Shown here: positions 7,457 through 15,684 of the stretch, piece after piece
Position numbering within the stretch: the stretch's first letter is position 1
Layout: each line of letters starts with the position of its first letter
NCBI GenBank assembly: GCA_022865365.1
Contig: JALHSW010000284.1
Span: 1 to 23,841, forward strand
Direction of reading: 5' to 3'
Source of the DNA: Acidimicrobiia bacterium
Lineage (GTDB): Bacteria; Actinomycetota; Acidimicrobiia; IMCC26256; PALSA-555
DNA: 23,841 bases
Program-made: the position numbers and the translations under genes
The notes under the pieces: model-generated
Told to the model about the DNA's origin: nothing
Database searches by the model: none
What the model saw: the letters and a program-made list of their open reading frames with translations, nothing else

Positions 7457-7960
7457 ATGCCCGAGATGAACGGCGACGACGAACGCCAGAAGCGCATGTC
7501 GATCGTGTGCTGGAGCAACGACCTCGACCGCGTGTGGCCAGTCATGATCCTGGCCACGACCGGCGCGGCCTCGGGCCTCGACGTGAACATCTTCTTCACG
7601 TTTTGGGGCCTGCGGGTGCTGCAGCGCAACGAGAAGCGCACGACTGGACAGAACTGGAAGCAGCGGGGCGAGTCGGTGATGGACCGGGGCGGCACCGACC
7701 ATCTGAAGCTGTCCAAGATGCACATGGGCGGCATGGGCACCGCGATGATCAAGTCGCTCGCCAAGGAGTTCAAGGTGGCGAGCCCCACCGAGCTGCTCGG
7801 GATGGCGTCAGACCTGGGTGTTCGGCTCTACCCGTGTCAGATGACGATGGAGCTCTACGGGCTCACGAAGGACGACTTCATCGACAATCTGGAGACGCCG
7901 CTCGGCGCCGCCAGCTTCATCGAGATGGCGGCCGAATCCGACATCAACCTCTTCATCTGA
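7457..7960 (+). CDS. dsrE: DsrE-family sulfur carrier protein (DsrE3-like)
   Basis: A 167-residue DsrE/DsrF-like protein. The N-terminal SIVCWSNDLDRVWPVMILATTGAA strand-helix unit, the NIFFTFWGLRVL strand, and the GVRLYPCQMTMELYGL motif with the sulfur-binding cysteine C127 are all present. Family members carry persulfide sulfur and hand it to the oxidation machinery; DsrE3 types are standard members of sHdr clusters. There is no full transmembrane segment, so it is probably soluble. The ATG at 7457, with a run of purines (7443-7454) as RBS, is preferred to the upstream ATG at 7412, which lies in the palindrome. The stop overlaps the next gene. Confidence 0.85.
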   Translation: MPEMNGDDERQKRMSIVCWSNDLDRVWPVMILATTGAASGLDVNIFFTFWGLRVLQRNEKRTTGQNWKQRGESVMDRGGTDHLKLSKMHMGGMGTAMIKSLAKEFKVASPTELLGMASDLGVRLYPCQMTMELYGLTKDDFIDNLETPLGAASFIEMAAESDINLFI

Positions 7961-8640
7961 CCGAACCTCGCCGCGTCCTCACGCTGACCACCGACGCGGT
8001 GGTGGTCCGTGGGCTGGAGCGGGTCGCGCGCGCGCGCGATCGCGTGTTGGTGGAAGCCGACGAACCTTCGACGGATGCCGTCGACGTGATCGTCATCGAC
8101 CTCGACCAGCCAGAAGCAGCCGAGGACCTCGCTCGTTGGCGCGAGCGTCTCCCCGAGGCCTTCATCGCGGGCCATCTCGGAACGCCAGATCAGGATCGGT
8201 GGCTCGCCGCTGAGCGCGCTGGCTGCGACCTCGTGGCCAACCGCGGCGCGTTGGCTTCCGGTCTCCAGCGCCGATTGCCTCCACCGGGGGCCCGCCGGCG
8301 CCCCCGGCTCCCGCTGCTCGCGGCAGCCGACGTTCCCGGTCGCCTGGGACTCGTGGTTCGCGCGCCGGACACTCCCGTCGGACCCATCGCGCTCTACCAC
8401 ATCGGTGGGGAGCTCTACGCGGTCGAGGACCGGTGCCCGCACGCGGGCGCGACACTCTCGGAGGGTGAGGTGGACGGCTCGATCGTCACCTGTCCCAGGC
8501 ACGGGAGCCAGTTCGACGTCTGCACCGGCGAGCGCACGCGGGGCCCGGCCGACGCCGCGTTGCGCACCTTCCGCGCCGTCGAGGAAGACGGATTCGTCCA
8601 TCTCCTCCTCGACCCGGACCAGGAGGACGAGTGCAACTAG
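7957..8640 (+). CDS. Rieske [2Fe-2S] protein with N-terminal receiver-like domain
   Basis: About 227 residues. The C-terminal half is a soluble Rieske-type ferredoxin domain: CPHAG (C160, H162) and CPRHG (C179, H182), spaced C-X-H-X16-C-X2-H. The N-terminal half reads like an alpha/beta response-regulator fold (RVLTLTTDAVVVRGLERVA..., DVIVIDLDQPEAAEDL...), without an obvious phospho-acceptor site. No ATG, GTG or TTG lies before the first strand. The best start is a CTG at 7957 overlapping the dsrE stop (CTGA), giving MTEPRR; otherwise GTG at 7999 would remove the first strand. It may be an electron-transfer partner in this pathway. The Rieske domain is certain, the start is not. Confidence 0.75.
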   Translation: MTEPRRVLTLTTDAVVVRGLERVARARDRVLVEADEPSTDAVDVIVIDLDQPEAAEDLARWRERLPEAFIAGHLGTPDQDRWLAAERAGCDLVANRGALASGLQRRLPPPGARRRPRLPLLAAADVPGRLGLVVRAPDTPVGPIALYHIGGELYAVEDRCPHAGATLSEGEVDGSIVTCPRHGSQFDVCTGERTRGPADAALRTFRAVEEDGFVHLLLDPDQEDECN

Positions 8641-8654
8641 AGGGGCGGGGTCGG

Positions 8655-8897
8655 TCAGCCCCCCGACGCCGCACGCAACACGGCGCGGTCGCGTCGAGCT
8701 TCGCGCACGAGCAACTCGGGGTCGTCCGAATGGTAGATCTGCACGCCGGCGATCCGTTCTTCGCCGCGGAAGACCTGACCGCGGAGTCCGCTCGCGCCCC
8801 GGGAGACCCGCAGGACGAAGGTCGAGCCGTCGGCCTCGAACTCGATCTCCTCGGGTGTGTCGCCCCCGGCGACCGCGTCGGATCCCGGCCTGGTCAT
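8655..8897 (-). CDS. Uncharacterised 80-residue protein
   Basis: A small protein with a strand-rich centre (EIEFEADGSTFVLRVSRG, QVFRGEERIAGVQIYHSDD) and a charged C-terminal helix. No family recognised. Its ATG at 8897 overlaps the stop of the upstream MIP18 gene on the same strand (ATGA), so the two form a two-gene operon. It is convergent with the Rieske gene, whose stop is 14 bases away; the gap contains a GC-rich stretch able to form a short hairpin but no T-run. Confidence 0.6.
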   Translation of the reverse strand: MTRPGSDAVAGGDTPEEIEFEADGSTFVLRVSRGASGLRGQVFRGEERIAGVQIYHSDDPELLVREARRDRAVLRAASGG

Positions 8898-9283
8898 GGT
8901 CCGCCGATCGTCCGGAGGTCCTGCACGCTCGGGGGGTGAAGCTCGCGATTGCCGACGATCGCGCGGGCGTCGTCGGACATGCGGTCCCGAGACCACTTGG
9001 GCTCTAGGGTGAACTCGACCGACACGTCCGAGACCCCGGGAAGGGAGTAGAGGACCTCCTGCATCTGGCCCTCGAGCATCGGGCCGATCGCGCACCCGAA
9101 CGTCGTCAGCGTGTACGTGACGTGGACCCGCCCGTCGCTCGCCACGTCGACGTCGTAGACCAGTCCCAGATCGACGATGTTGATACCCAACTCGGGATCG
9201 GGGATGACTTTGAGCGCCTCCCGGGCTTCGTCGGAGGTCGCGAGCGACGCGGCGCTCACCGGGACACCGGAACGCTTGAGCAT
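8894..9283 (-). CDS. MIP18/DUF59 family (SufT/PaaD-like) Fe-S assembly protein
   Basis: A 129-residue protein with the MIP18 core: DEAREALKVIPDPELGINIVD, LGLVYDV, then TYTLTTFGCAIGPMLEGQM with the conserved Cys, and LPGVSDVSVEF. Family members help mature Fe-S proteins, and this region encodes many. After the core it continues with EPKWSRDRMSDDARAIVG, typical of the bacterial group. I use the ATG at 9283; a GTG at 9325 would add 14 residues encoded by codons rare here (ACA, CTA, TAT). Neither start has a good RBS. Divergent from the molybdoenzyme operon. Confidence 0.8.
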   Translation of the reverse strand: MLKRSGVPVSAASLATSDEAREALKVIPDPELGINIVDLGLVYDVDVASDGRVHVTYTLTTFGCAIGPMLEGQMQEVLYSLPGVSDVSVEFTLEPKWSRDRMSDDARAIVGNRELHPPSVQDLRTIGGP

Positions 9284-9304
9284 GTGCGCATAGACGCATA
9301 GTGT
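9276..9304 (+). promoter_or_regulatory. Possible promoter of the soe-like operon with CGCATAG direct repeats
   Basis: TTGAGC (9276-9281) and TAGTGT (9299-9304) are separated by 17 bases and lie about 60 bases before the fused SoeBC start. The spacer contains two copies of CGCATAG arranged head to tail (within 9288-9301), which could bind a regulator of this divergent region. The site overlaps the proposed start of the MIP18 gene. Only pattern matching supports it. Confidence 0.3.
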
Positions 9305-9361
9305 GTCGGCATCGAGGTCGGTCACGCAAGAGCGTCTGTGATTTTGGGCTGTGGGGGCTGA

Positions 9362-10924
9362 ATGGCGCGCTTCGGATTCCTGATCGACCAGGACACGTGC
9401 ATCGGCTGTCATGCCTGCACGGTGGCGTGCAAAGCGGAGCACGACGTCCCACTCGGCGTGAACCGCACCTGGGTCAAGTACATCGAGAAGGGCTCGTTCC
9501 CCGACTCCCAGCGCAAGTTCTCGGTGATGCGCTGCAACCATTGTGACAACGCGCCGTGCGTCACGATCTGCCCCACGAACGCCCTCTTCGTCCGCGACGA
9601 CGGCATCGTCGACTTCGACACGAGCGTCTGCATCGGCTGCAAGTCGTGCATGAACGCCTGTCCCTACGACGCCCTCTACATCGATCCCGAGGAGCACACG
9701 GCGCAGAAGTGCAACTTCTGCGCGCACCGGATCGACGTCGGGTTGGAGCCGTCATGCGTCATCGTGTGCCCCACTCAGTCGATCGTGGCGGGTGACCTCG
9801 ACGATCCCGACACCCGGATCTCGAAGATGGTCGCCCGACACGACATACAGGTGCGCGCGCCAGAGCAGGGGACGAGGCCCAAGGTCTTCTACAAGGGAGC
9901 CGACGAGGCCTCGCTCGACCCGACCCGCACGCGGATCGCCGACGACGGGATGATCTGGGCCGACACCACGCCCCACCACCCGACGGTCACGACGATCCCC
10001 GTCCATCTCCGACCCCACGTCGATGACCGGGGGAAGGCCCGCGGCGGGCAGGTCGTCGCCCGCACCGTGTACACGACCGAGCACCCGATGCCATGGAAGA
10101 GCATGGTCACGGCATACCTCGTCACCAAGGCGATCGGCGCCGGCGCACTGATGGTTGCCGCGTTGCTCGTCCTGCTCGGCCACGCCGGGCGCCAGGGTGC
10201 AGTCGGAGTCCTGCCACCCGTGCTTGCCGGTATCTTGACCTTCGTCACCGGAGCGCTCCTCGTCGCGGATCTCAAGCAGCCCCGCAGGTTCTTCTACCTG
10301 CTGACTCGCCCCAACTGGCGATCCTGGCTGACTCGCGGTGCGGTGATCCTCGCGATCTACGCGGCCATCAGCGCGGCGTGGTTCGTGGCGGGATTGCTCC
10401 ACGAGGCCGGCGCGATCCGCGTCCTGGCCGCGCCGGGCTTCGTGCTCGGTGCTGCGACCGCCGGATACACGGCGTACCTCTTCGGCCAGTGCGAAGGGCG
10501 TGATCTCTGGCAGACACCGATGCTGCTTCCGGTGCTCCTCGCCCAAGCCGTCGTTGCCGGCGCGAGCGCGTTCCTGATCGCTGATGTGTTCCTCACAGTT
10601 CCCGAGCTCGACGCGATCCGGTGGACGCTGCTCGGCGCGATCGGCGCAGTGGCCGTCTTCACGTTCGCGGAGCTCACGGCGCGGGGGACAGCACACGTCG
10701 AGATGGCGGTCGCCGAGATGACCCGGGGGCGATACGCAGCCCGCTTCTGGCTCGGTGGCGTACTGCTCGGTCTCGTCGTTCCTGGCGCGCTCGTCGTCGT
10801 TGCGCTCGCCGCCGGCTCGGGAGGCGTCGCCCTCTCCGCCGCCGCCGCCGCATTCGCGATCGTGGGCCTCGCCGCCTACGAGGACGCCTTCGTCCGTGCC
10901 GGCCAGTCCGTCCCGCTCTCGTAG
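9362..10924 (+). CDS. Fused Fe-S/membrane-anchor subunit of a SoeABC-type molybdoenzyme (SoeB-SoeC fusion)
   Basis: A 520-residue protein. Residues 1-160 form a four-cluster ferredoxin subunit with sixteen cysteines in four groups: DTCIGCHACTVACK, RCNHCDNAPCVTICP, SVCIGCKSCMNACP, and CNFC with CVIVCP. After a linker (about 160-245), residues 250-515 contain about eight hydrophobic helices like NrfD/DmsC-type quinone-binding anchors. In SoeABC the B and C subunits are usually separate; here they are one chain. The protein should carry electrons from the molybdenum subunit to quinone. It starts at an ATG with a G-rich stretch upstream and leads an operon with the catalytic subunit 15 bases downstream. 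Other members of the family (DMSO, polysulfide, tetrathionate reductases) cannot be excluded by this subunit alone. Confidence 0.85.
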   Translation: MARFGFLIDQDTCIGCHACTVACKAEHDVPLGVNRTWVKYIEKGSFPDSQRKFSVMRCNHCDNAPCVTICPTNALFVRDDGIVDFDTSVCIGCKSCMNACPYDALYIDPEEHTAQKCNFCAHRIDVGLEPSCVIVCPTQSIVAGDLDDPDTRISKMVARHDIQVRAPEQGTRPKVFYKGADEASLDPTRTRIADDGMIWADTTPHHPTVTTIPVHLRPHVDDRGKARGGQVVARTVYTTEHPMPWKSMVTAYLVTKAIGAGALMVAALLVLLGHAGRQGAVGVLPPVLAGILTFVTGALLVADLKQPRRFFYLLTRPNWRSWLTRGAVILAIYAAISAAWFVAGLLHEAGAIRVLAAPGFVLGAATAGYTAYLFGQCEGRDLWQTPMLLPVLLAQAVVAGASAFLIADVFLTVPELDAIRWTLLGAIGAVAVFTFAELTARGTAHVEMAVAEMTRGRYAARFWLGGVLLGLVVPGALVVVALAAGSGGVALSAAAAAFAIVGLAAYEDAFVRAGQSVPLS

Positions 10925-10939
10925 GAGGCCCCAGACAAC

Positions 10940-13834
10940 ATGAGCAGTCGCGAGATCCTGGACCAGCTCGCGAGCGCGACGGTCGACGTGCCGCTCGAAC
11001 GCCTCCTGCCAGGCTCGGCGCTCACGAGCTACCCACCCGTCGACCAATGGCATGACCACGCCGAGTACGACCCGGAAGAGTGGAGGCACGGCCGCAAGGT
11101 GGAGCGCCGCTACTCGCTCATCCCGACGACGTGCTTCAACTGCGAGGCGTGCTGCGGGCTGCTCGCGTACGTCGACAAGGCCACCGGCGAGATCCGCAAG
11201 TTCGAGGGGAACCCGGCGCATCCGGCCAGCCGTGGCCGGAACTGTGCCAAGGGTCCCGCGACCATCACCCAGGTGTACGACCCCGAGAGGATCCTCTATC
11301 CACTCAAGCGCAGCGGCCCCCGGGGCTCCGGCCAGTGGGAGCGCACCACCTGGGGCGAAGCGCTCGCCGACATCGGGGGGCGTGTCGGCCGGGCCTTCCG
11401 CGAGGACCGCCACGACGAGGTCATGTACCACGTCGGTCGTCCCGGCGACGACAGCTACATCGAGCGGGTGCTGCACGCGTGGGGGATCGACGGGCATAAC
11501 TCGCACACGAACATCTGCTCGTCGGGAGCCCGGTTCGGGTACGCCGCCTGGATGGGATTCGATCGGCCTTCGGCAGACTTCGCGAACGCGAGGGTCATCT
11601 TCTTGATTTCGAGCCACCTCGAGGCCGGACACTATTTCAACCCGCATGCGCAGCGGATCGTCGAAGGAAAGATGCGGGGGGCCACGCTGATCACGGTCGA
11701 CCCCCGCCTGTCGAACACGGCGTCGATGTCGGACCACTGGTTCGCGCCCTGGCCCGGGACCGAACCGTTCCTTCTGCTCACGATCGCGCGGCTCCTCCTG
11801 GAGGCCGGCACGTGGGACCAGGAGTTCGTCCGCCGATGGGTCAACTGGGAGACGTTCCTGCGCGAGACTCGTCCCGATCTCGAGCCCATCTTCACCAACT
11901 TCGAGCCCGCGCTCCTCGAGCTCTACGCGGACTACACGCCCGAGCGGGCCGAGCAGGTCTGCGGCGTCGAGGCCCGGCGGATCCAGGAGGTCGCGACCGT
12001 CATCGGCGGCGCGCTCGGCCGGTTTGCCTCGCACAGCTGGAGGGCCGCGGCGGCCGGGAACGAGGGTGGCTGGCAGACCGCGAGGTGCCTGATGCTCCTC
12101 AACGTGCTCACCGGCAGCGTCGGGACCGAAGGCGGCACGAGCGCGAACGGATGGAACAAGTTCATCCCGGTGCCCCCCAAGGCCGTGCACCCGCAGTCGC
12201 GTTGGAACGAGCTCACCTGGCCGCTCGAGTACCCCCTCGCGCACCACGAGATGAGCTTCTTGCTCCCGTACTTCCTCAAGGAGGGCAGAGGGCGCCTCGA
12301 CACCTACTTCACGCGGGTCTACAACCCGGTGTGGACCAACCCGGATGGCTTCTCCTGGATCGAGGTTCTCACCGACGAGGACAAGATCGGATGCCACGTC
12401 GCACTCACCCCGACCTGGTCGGAGACCGCGTGGTTCGCCGACTACGTGCTGCCCATGGGCGTGGGCGCGGAGCGCCACGACCTCGCGTCCTACGAGACGC
12501 ACTCCGGACGCTGGATCGGCTTCCGACAGCCCGTCTTCAGGGTGTTCGCCGAGCAGCAGGGTCAGACCGTGAAGCGGACCCACGAGGCGAACCCCGGCGA
12601 GGTGTGGGAGGAGGACGAGTTCTGGATCGACCTGGCGTTTCACATCGACCCAGACGGAGACCTTGGTATCCGGACCCACTTCGAGAGCCTCGAGCGCCCT
12701 GGCGAACCGATCTCCATGGACGAGTACTACGAGCAGCTGTTCTCGCACTCCGTCCCCGGCCTGCCCGAGACAGCGGCCGAAGAGGGGCTCAGCCCGCTCG
12801 CGTACATGCGCAAGTACGGCGCGTACGCCTTGCCCGGCGACCAGTACGGCGTCCACGAACGCGAGGTCGGTCCCGACGAGCTCGCGGGAGCGGTGACGGG
12901 CGACGACGGCGTGTATCGCAAGCCGGGGACCGCCGGCCTGCACGATTCGCTCAGCGAGATCGAAGGCCACATGCCCTTCATCGGTGACGGCTCGCTCGGA
13001 GTCGACGTCGATGGTGTGGTGCGCTTCGGGTTCCCCACCCCGAGCCGCAAGCTCGAGCTCTACTCGCCGACGCTCGCGGAGTGGGGCTGGCCCGAGTACG
13101 CGCTGCCAACGTGGACGCCGAGCCACGTGCACTGGGAAGACCTCGACCTCGCAGGAGGCGAGCGCATCCTGGTCCCCACCTTCCGGCTCCCGACCCTCAT
13201 CCACACCCGCTCGGGGAACGCCAAGTGGCTCAACGAGATCAGTCACGGCCACCCACTCTGGGTGCACCCCTCCGACGCCGACGAGCTCGGACTCGACACC
13301 AACGGACTCGTGCGCATCAGCACGCGCACCGGCTACTTCGTGATGCGCGCGTGGCGCACCGAGGGCATCCGGCCCGGTGTCGTCGCGGCATCGCACCACA
13401 TGGGCCGCTGGCGACTCCAGGAGGAGCAGGGGAATGAACGCTGGTCCTCGGGACTCGCGGCACTCGGACGCGACGACGACCGCTGGACCTTGCGCAGCGA
13501 GCACGGCGTCGCGCCGTTCACGAGCCCGGACGCCGACTCGGGTCGCATCTGGTGGACGGACGCGGGGGTTCATCAGAACCTCACCTTCGCACCCCAGCCC
13601 GACCCGATCAGCGGCATGCACTGCTGGCTCCAGCGCGTGCGCATCGAGCCCGCTCGTGAGGGCGACCGGTACGGTGACATCGCCGTCGACACCTCGGCGT
13701 CGATGGACGCGTACCGCGAGTGGATCGCCAAGACCCGCCCTGGACCTGGGCCCGGCAACCTTCGTCGGCCGCTGTGGTTCGCGCGTCCCGTGAAGCCGCA
13801 GGCTTCCGCCTACGAGTACCGACCGACCTCATGA
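10940..13834 (+). CDS. soeA: Molybdopterin oxidoreductase, probable sulfite dehydrogenase SoeA
   Basis: A 964-residue DMSO-reductase-family catalytic subunit. The N-terminal [4Fe-4S] motif is CFNCEACC...NCAKG (C65, C68, C72, C102). C193 in NICSSGARFGYAAW is the likely molybdenum ligand, followed by the bis-MGD-binding domains and the C-terminal cap. There is no twin-arginine signal peptide, so the enzyme should stay in the cytoplasm as SoeA does, unlike PsrA, PhsA or DmsA. Length matches SoeA. SoeABC oxidises cytoplasmic sulfite to sulfate and gives electrons to quinone, a natural final step after an sHdr pathway making sulfite. RBS AGGAGG at 10923-10928; the stop overlaps the chaperone start (ATGA). 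The substrate is inferred from topology and neighbours. Confidence 0.82.
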   Translation: MSSREILDQLASATVDVPLERLLPGSALTSYPPVDQWHDHAEYDPEEWRHGRKVERRYSLIPTTCFNCEACCGLLAYVDKATGEIRKFEGNPAHPASRGRNCAKGPATITQVYDPERILYPLKRSGPRGSGQWERTTWGEALADIGGRVGRAFREDRHDEVMYHVGRPGDDSYIERVLHAWGIDGHNSHTNICSSGARFGYAAWMGFDRPSADFANARVIFLISSHLEAGHYFNPHAQRIVEGKMRGATLITVDPRLSNTASMSDHWFAPWPGTEPFLLLTIARLLLEAGTWDQEFVRRWVNWETFLRETRPDLEPIFTNFEPALLELYADYTPERAEQVCGVEARRIQEVATVIGGALGRFASHSWRAAAAGNEGGWQTARCLMLLNVLTGSVGTEGGTSANGWNKFIPVPPKAVHPQSRWNELTWPLEYPLAHHEMSFLLPYFLKEGRGRLDTYFTRVYNPVWTNPDGFSWIEVLTDEDKIGCHVALTPTWSETAWFADYVLPMGVGAERHDLASYETHSGRWIGFRQPVFRVFAEQQGQTVKRTHEANPGEVWEEDEFWIDLAFHIDPDGDLGIRTHFESLERPGEPISMDEYYEQLFSHSVPGLPETAAEEGLSPLAYMRKYGAYALPGDQYGVHEREVGPDELAGAVTGDDGVYRKPGTAGLHDSLSEIEGHMPFIGDGSLGVDVDGVVRFGFPTPSRKLELYSPTLAEWGWPEYALPTWTPSHVHWEDLDLAGGERILVPTFRLPTLIHTRSGNAKWLNEISHGHPLWVHPSDADELGLDTNGLVRISTRTGYFVMRAWRTEGIRPGVVAASHHMGRWRLQEEQGNERWSSGLAALGRDDDRWTLRSEHGVAPFTSPDADSGRIWWTDAGVHQNLTFAPQPDPISGMHCWLQRVRIEPAREGDRYGDIAVDTSASMDAYREWIAKTRPGPGPGNLRRPLWFARPVKPQASAYEYRPTS

Positions 13835-15252
13835 CCACGACCACCTCTGTCCTCGACCTCGTGGAGTCGGCCCGCCGCCGGGCGCGCCTCGCCGCGGTGC
13901 TCGGGCGCCTGCTCGCCGAGGAGCCGCGACCCGAGTTGGCGGAGCTCGTGGCGGCCGTCCCCGAGCTCGCCCCGCTCGCCGAACCGGATCCGGCCCTGGC
14001 CGCGGCATTCGAGCGGCTCCTGATCCGCGAGGTGCCCCTTCACGAGAGCGTGTTCACCGGTCCCGACGGTCGACGTGGCGGACCGACGGTCGCAGCCGTG
14101 TCCGGGTTCTATGACCGTCATGAGCTCGGGGCCCCGCCGCGGTGGCGCGTCGCAGGCTCCGACCACGTCGGTGTGGAGCTCTGGGCCTACGGGGCCCTGT
14201 GTGCCGAGGAGGCTTCGGGCTGGGAAGATCAGCAACCCGACCGCGCGACCCGAGCCGTCGAAGCCGAACGTGAGCTCCTGGCCCAACACCTCGCCACCTG
14301 GGCCGAGGTCGCGATCACCGCGCTGGCGCGCCGGGCGACGGGCACGGCCTACGCGGCGTTGGCCGCGGCGGCGGGCGCCTTCGTGGCCGCAGAGGCCGAG
14401 CGACTCCGCCCTGCCCCCGACCATCCCGGCCTCCCTCCCGTCGAAGTTGCACCGGCACCCCGGCGTGGGGGCCCTGGCCCGCTCGCTCGGTGGCTGCTCG
14501 CGCCCGGCCGCTGCGGCGCGTACCTCGACGTCGACGACCTCGCCGGAGCGGCCCACGCGCTCGGCATCCCGTGGCGTCCCTCGGATCCTCGGAGCCGCTT
14601 CCGCGAGGTGATCGACAGCGCGACCGACGGTGGCGACCTGCCCGCGCTGGCGGCAGCGCTCAAGCTCCCCGTCGAGGAGTGGCGCGACGCGCATGCCCGC
14701 AACGAGGCTGAGCGCGAGGGCAATCGACGCGCGTGGCGCGCTTGGCGGATGCGAGCCGAGGAGTCGATGCGCCTCCTCGATCGCGTCGAGAGGTCCCGCA
14801 GCGCTCATTCGGCGGAGTCGCGGGCCGAGGGCGAGTTCGGCTCCGTGGTCGTCCGGGTGCGGGGTGCAGACGCGCTTGAACGAGAGCACGCCGCGGCCAA
14901 GGTGATCGACCGGCTGCGCGCGCTCGAGCTCCTTGTCGCCGTGTGCTCGGATCTTCCAGCGGATCTGAGCCGAGGAATGGAGACCCTTCTCGCCGCCGGC
15001 GCTGACGCGGTATTGCTCGCATCCGACACGTCGACGGCGGTGGCGTGGCGCGACGGCGGGCCGCGTGTCGAGCGCGAGCAGCGTTACCTTGCCGATGTCG
15101 CCGTCATCGTCCGACTCGAGCCCGCGACGGGCGCGACGAGGGTCGAGGTGGACGCGCAAGGCGAGCCCGAGCTTCGAGACCGCGTGTTCGAGGCGCTCGC
15201 CGACTTTGGGACGCGCCTCGATGCGGCCGAGCCGACAAGAACGACATCGTGA
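13831..15252 (+). CDS. TorD-family molybdoenzyme chaperone with a C-terminal extension
   Basis: A 473-residue protein, about twice the usual length of a TorD/DmsD chaperone. Residues about 10-240 contain the helical TorD pattern: LHESVF, SGFYDRHELGAPP, the GSDHVGVELWAYGALC segment, and a helix-rich second half. Residues 225-270 (GRCGAYLDVDDLAGAAHALGIP) still resemble the family. From about residue 330 there is an extra domain (FGSVVVRVRG..., LLVAVCSDLPADL, GADAVLLASDTSTAVAW, DVAVIVRLEPATG) with alternating strands and helices that I do not recognise. The chaperone should fold and insert cofactor into the SoeA-like subunit. It overlaps soeA (ATGA) and the following truncated gene (GTGA). Confidence 0.75.
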   Translation: MTTTTSVLDLVESARRRARLAAVLGRLLAEEPRPELAELVAAVPELAPLAEPDPALAAAFERLLIREVPLHESVFTGPDGRRGGPTVAAVSGFYDRHELGAPPRWRVAGSDHVGVELWAYGALCAEEASGWEDQQPDRATRAVEAERELLAQHLATWAEVAITALARRATGTAYAALAAAAGAFVAAEAERLRPAPDHPGLPPVEVAPAPRRGGPGPLARWLLAPGRCGAYLDVDDLAGAAHALGIPWRPSDPRSRFREVIDSATDGGDLPALAAALKLPVEEWRDAHARNEAEREGNRRAWRAWRMRAEESMRLLDRVERSRSAHSAESRAEGEFGSVVVRVRGADALEREHAAAKVIDRLRALELLVAVCSDLPADLSRGMETLLAAGADAVLLASDTSTAVAWRDGGPRVEREQRYLADVAVIVRLEPATGATRVEVDAQGEPELRDRVFEALADFGTRLDAAEPTRTTS

Positions 15253-15389
15253 TCTTCACCCAGTACTACTTGGACTGCCGTTCGCAGGCCTCGTACCTCA
15301 TCGGGGACGAGACGACCGGTCGGACCGTCGTCGTCGACCCGCGGCGCGACATAGCGGAGTATGTCCAGGACGCCGGTGCGGCCGGCCGC
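15249..15389 (+). pseudogene. Truncated persulfide dioxygenase (ETHE1/Blh-like MBL fold), 5' fragment
   Basis: The frame begins IFTQYYLDCRSQASYLIGDE and runs through VVVDPRRDIAEYVQDAGAAG, the start of MBL-fold persulfide dioxygenases, often fused to rhodanese. After about 46 residues the similarity ends. What follows in frame is low-complexity Arg/Ser/Pro-rich sequence to a stop at 15525-15527, with no HXHXDH metal motif. The GTG at 15249 overlaps the chaperone stop, so it was the next gene of the soe operon before truncation. The intact enzyme would oxidise glutathione or thiol persulfides to sulfite, feeding the Soe complex. Confidence 0.75.
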
Positions 15390-15684
15390 GGGACGCCGAG
15401 GCAGCCCCCACCCCGAAATGGATGGGTGCGATCGACGGCTTCAACGCACCGAAGTCCCTCGGCGCGGGTCAGCTCGGATCGGGTGCGGCGAGGTGCCGGC
15501 CAGTTGGTCATGTGTCGTCGCGGGTGACACGTGCGAGGGCGGAGCGGGCGAGGATGACTGTCCCGTCGAACTCCATCGCGGCGCCGCGTGTGCGGACGTC
15601 GGTGAGGGTCTCGCCGCCGCGTCAGCGATCCTCGGCTGCGTCGGTTCCACGGTCAGGGACGGATGGCGACCACGGTCGTGTGCG
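15390..15684. other. Gene-free junction between two decayed sulfur genes
   Basis: No convincing gene lies here. The plus-strand frame from the truncated dioxygenase is repetitive and unlike a protein. On the minus strand a short open stretch reads ETLTDVRTRGAAMEFDGTVIL and then ARSALARVTRDDT before a stop near 15525; it looks more protein-like but has a stop directly upstream, so it may be a remnant of another gene. This is probably the scar of the deletion or insertion that removed the rest of the dioxygenase. Confidence 0.4.

Noticed and set aside
8641..8665. GC-rich hairpin between the convergent Rieske and 80-residue genes
   Set aside because: A CGGGG/CCCCG stem is possible, but such stems are common at this base composition and no T-run follows on either strand.
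11090..11120. Twin-arginine motif (RRYSL) near the SoeA N-terminus
   Set aside because: It lies about 55 residues in, next to the Fe-S motif, with no hydrophobic segment after it, so it is not a Tat signal.
9752..13621. Very long minus-strand open frame opposite the molybdoenzyme genes
   Set aside because: It is the GC-rich antisense shadow of soeBC and soeA, with Arg/Glu/Val/Gly-rich sequence and no domain; the plus-strand genes have clear motifs.
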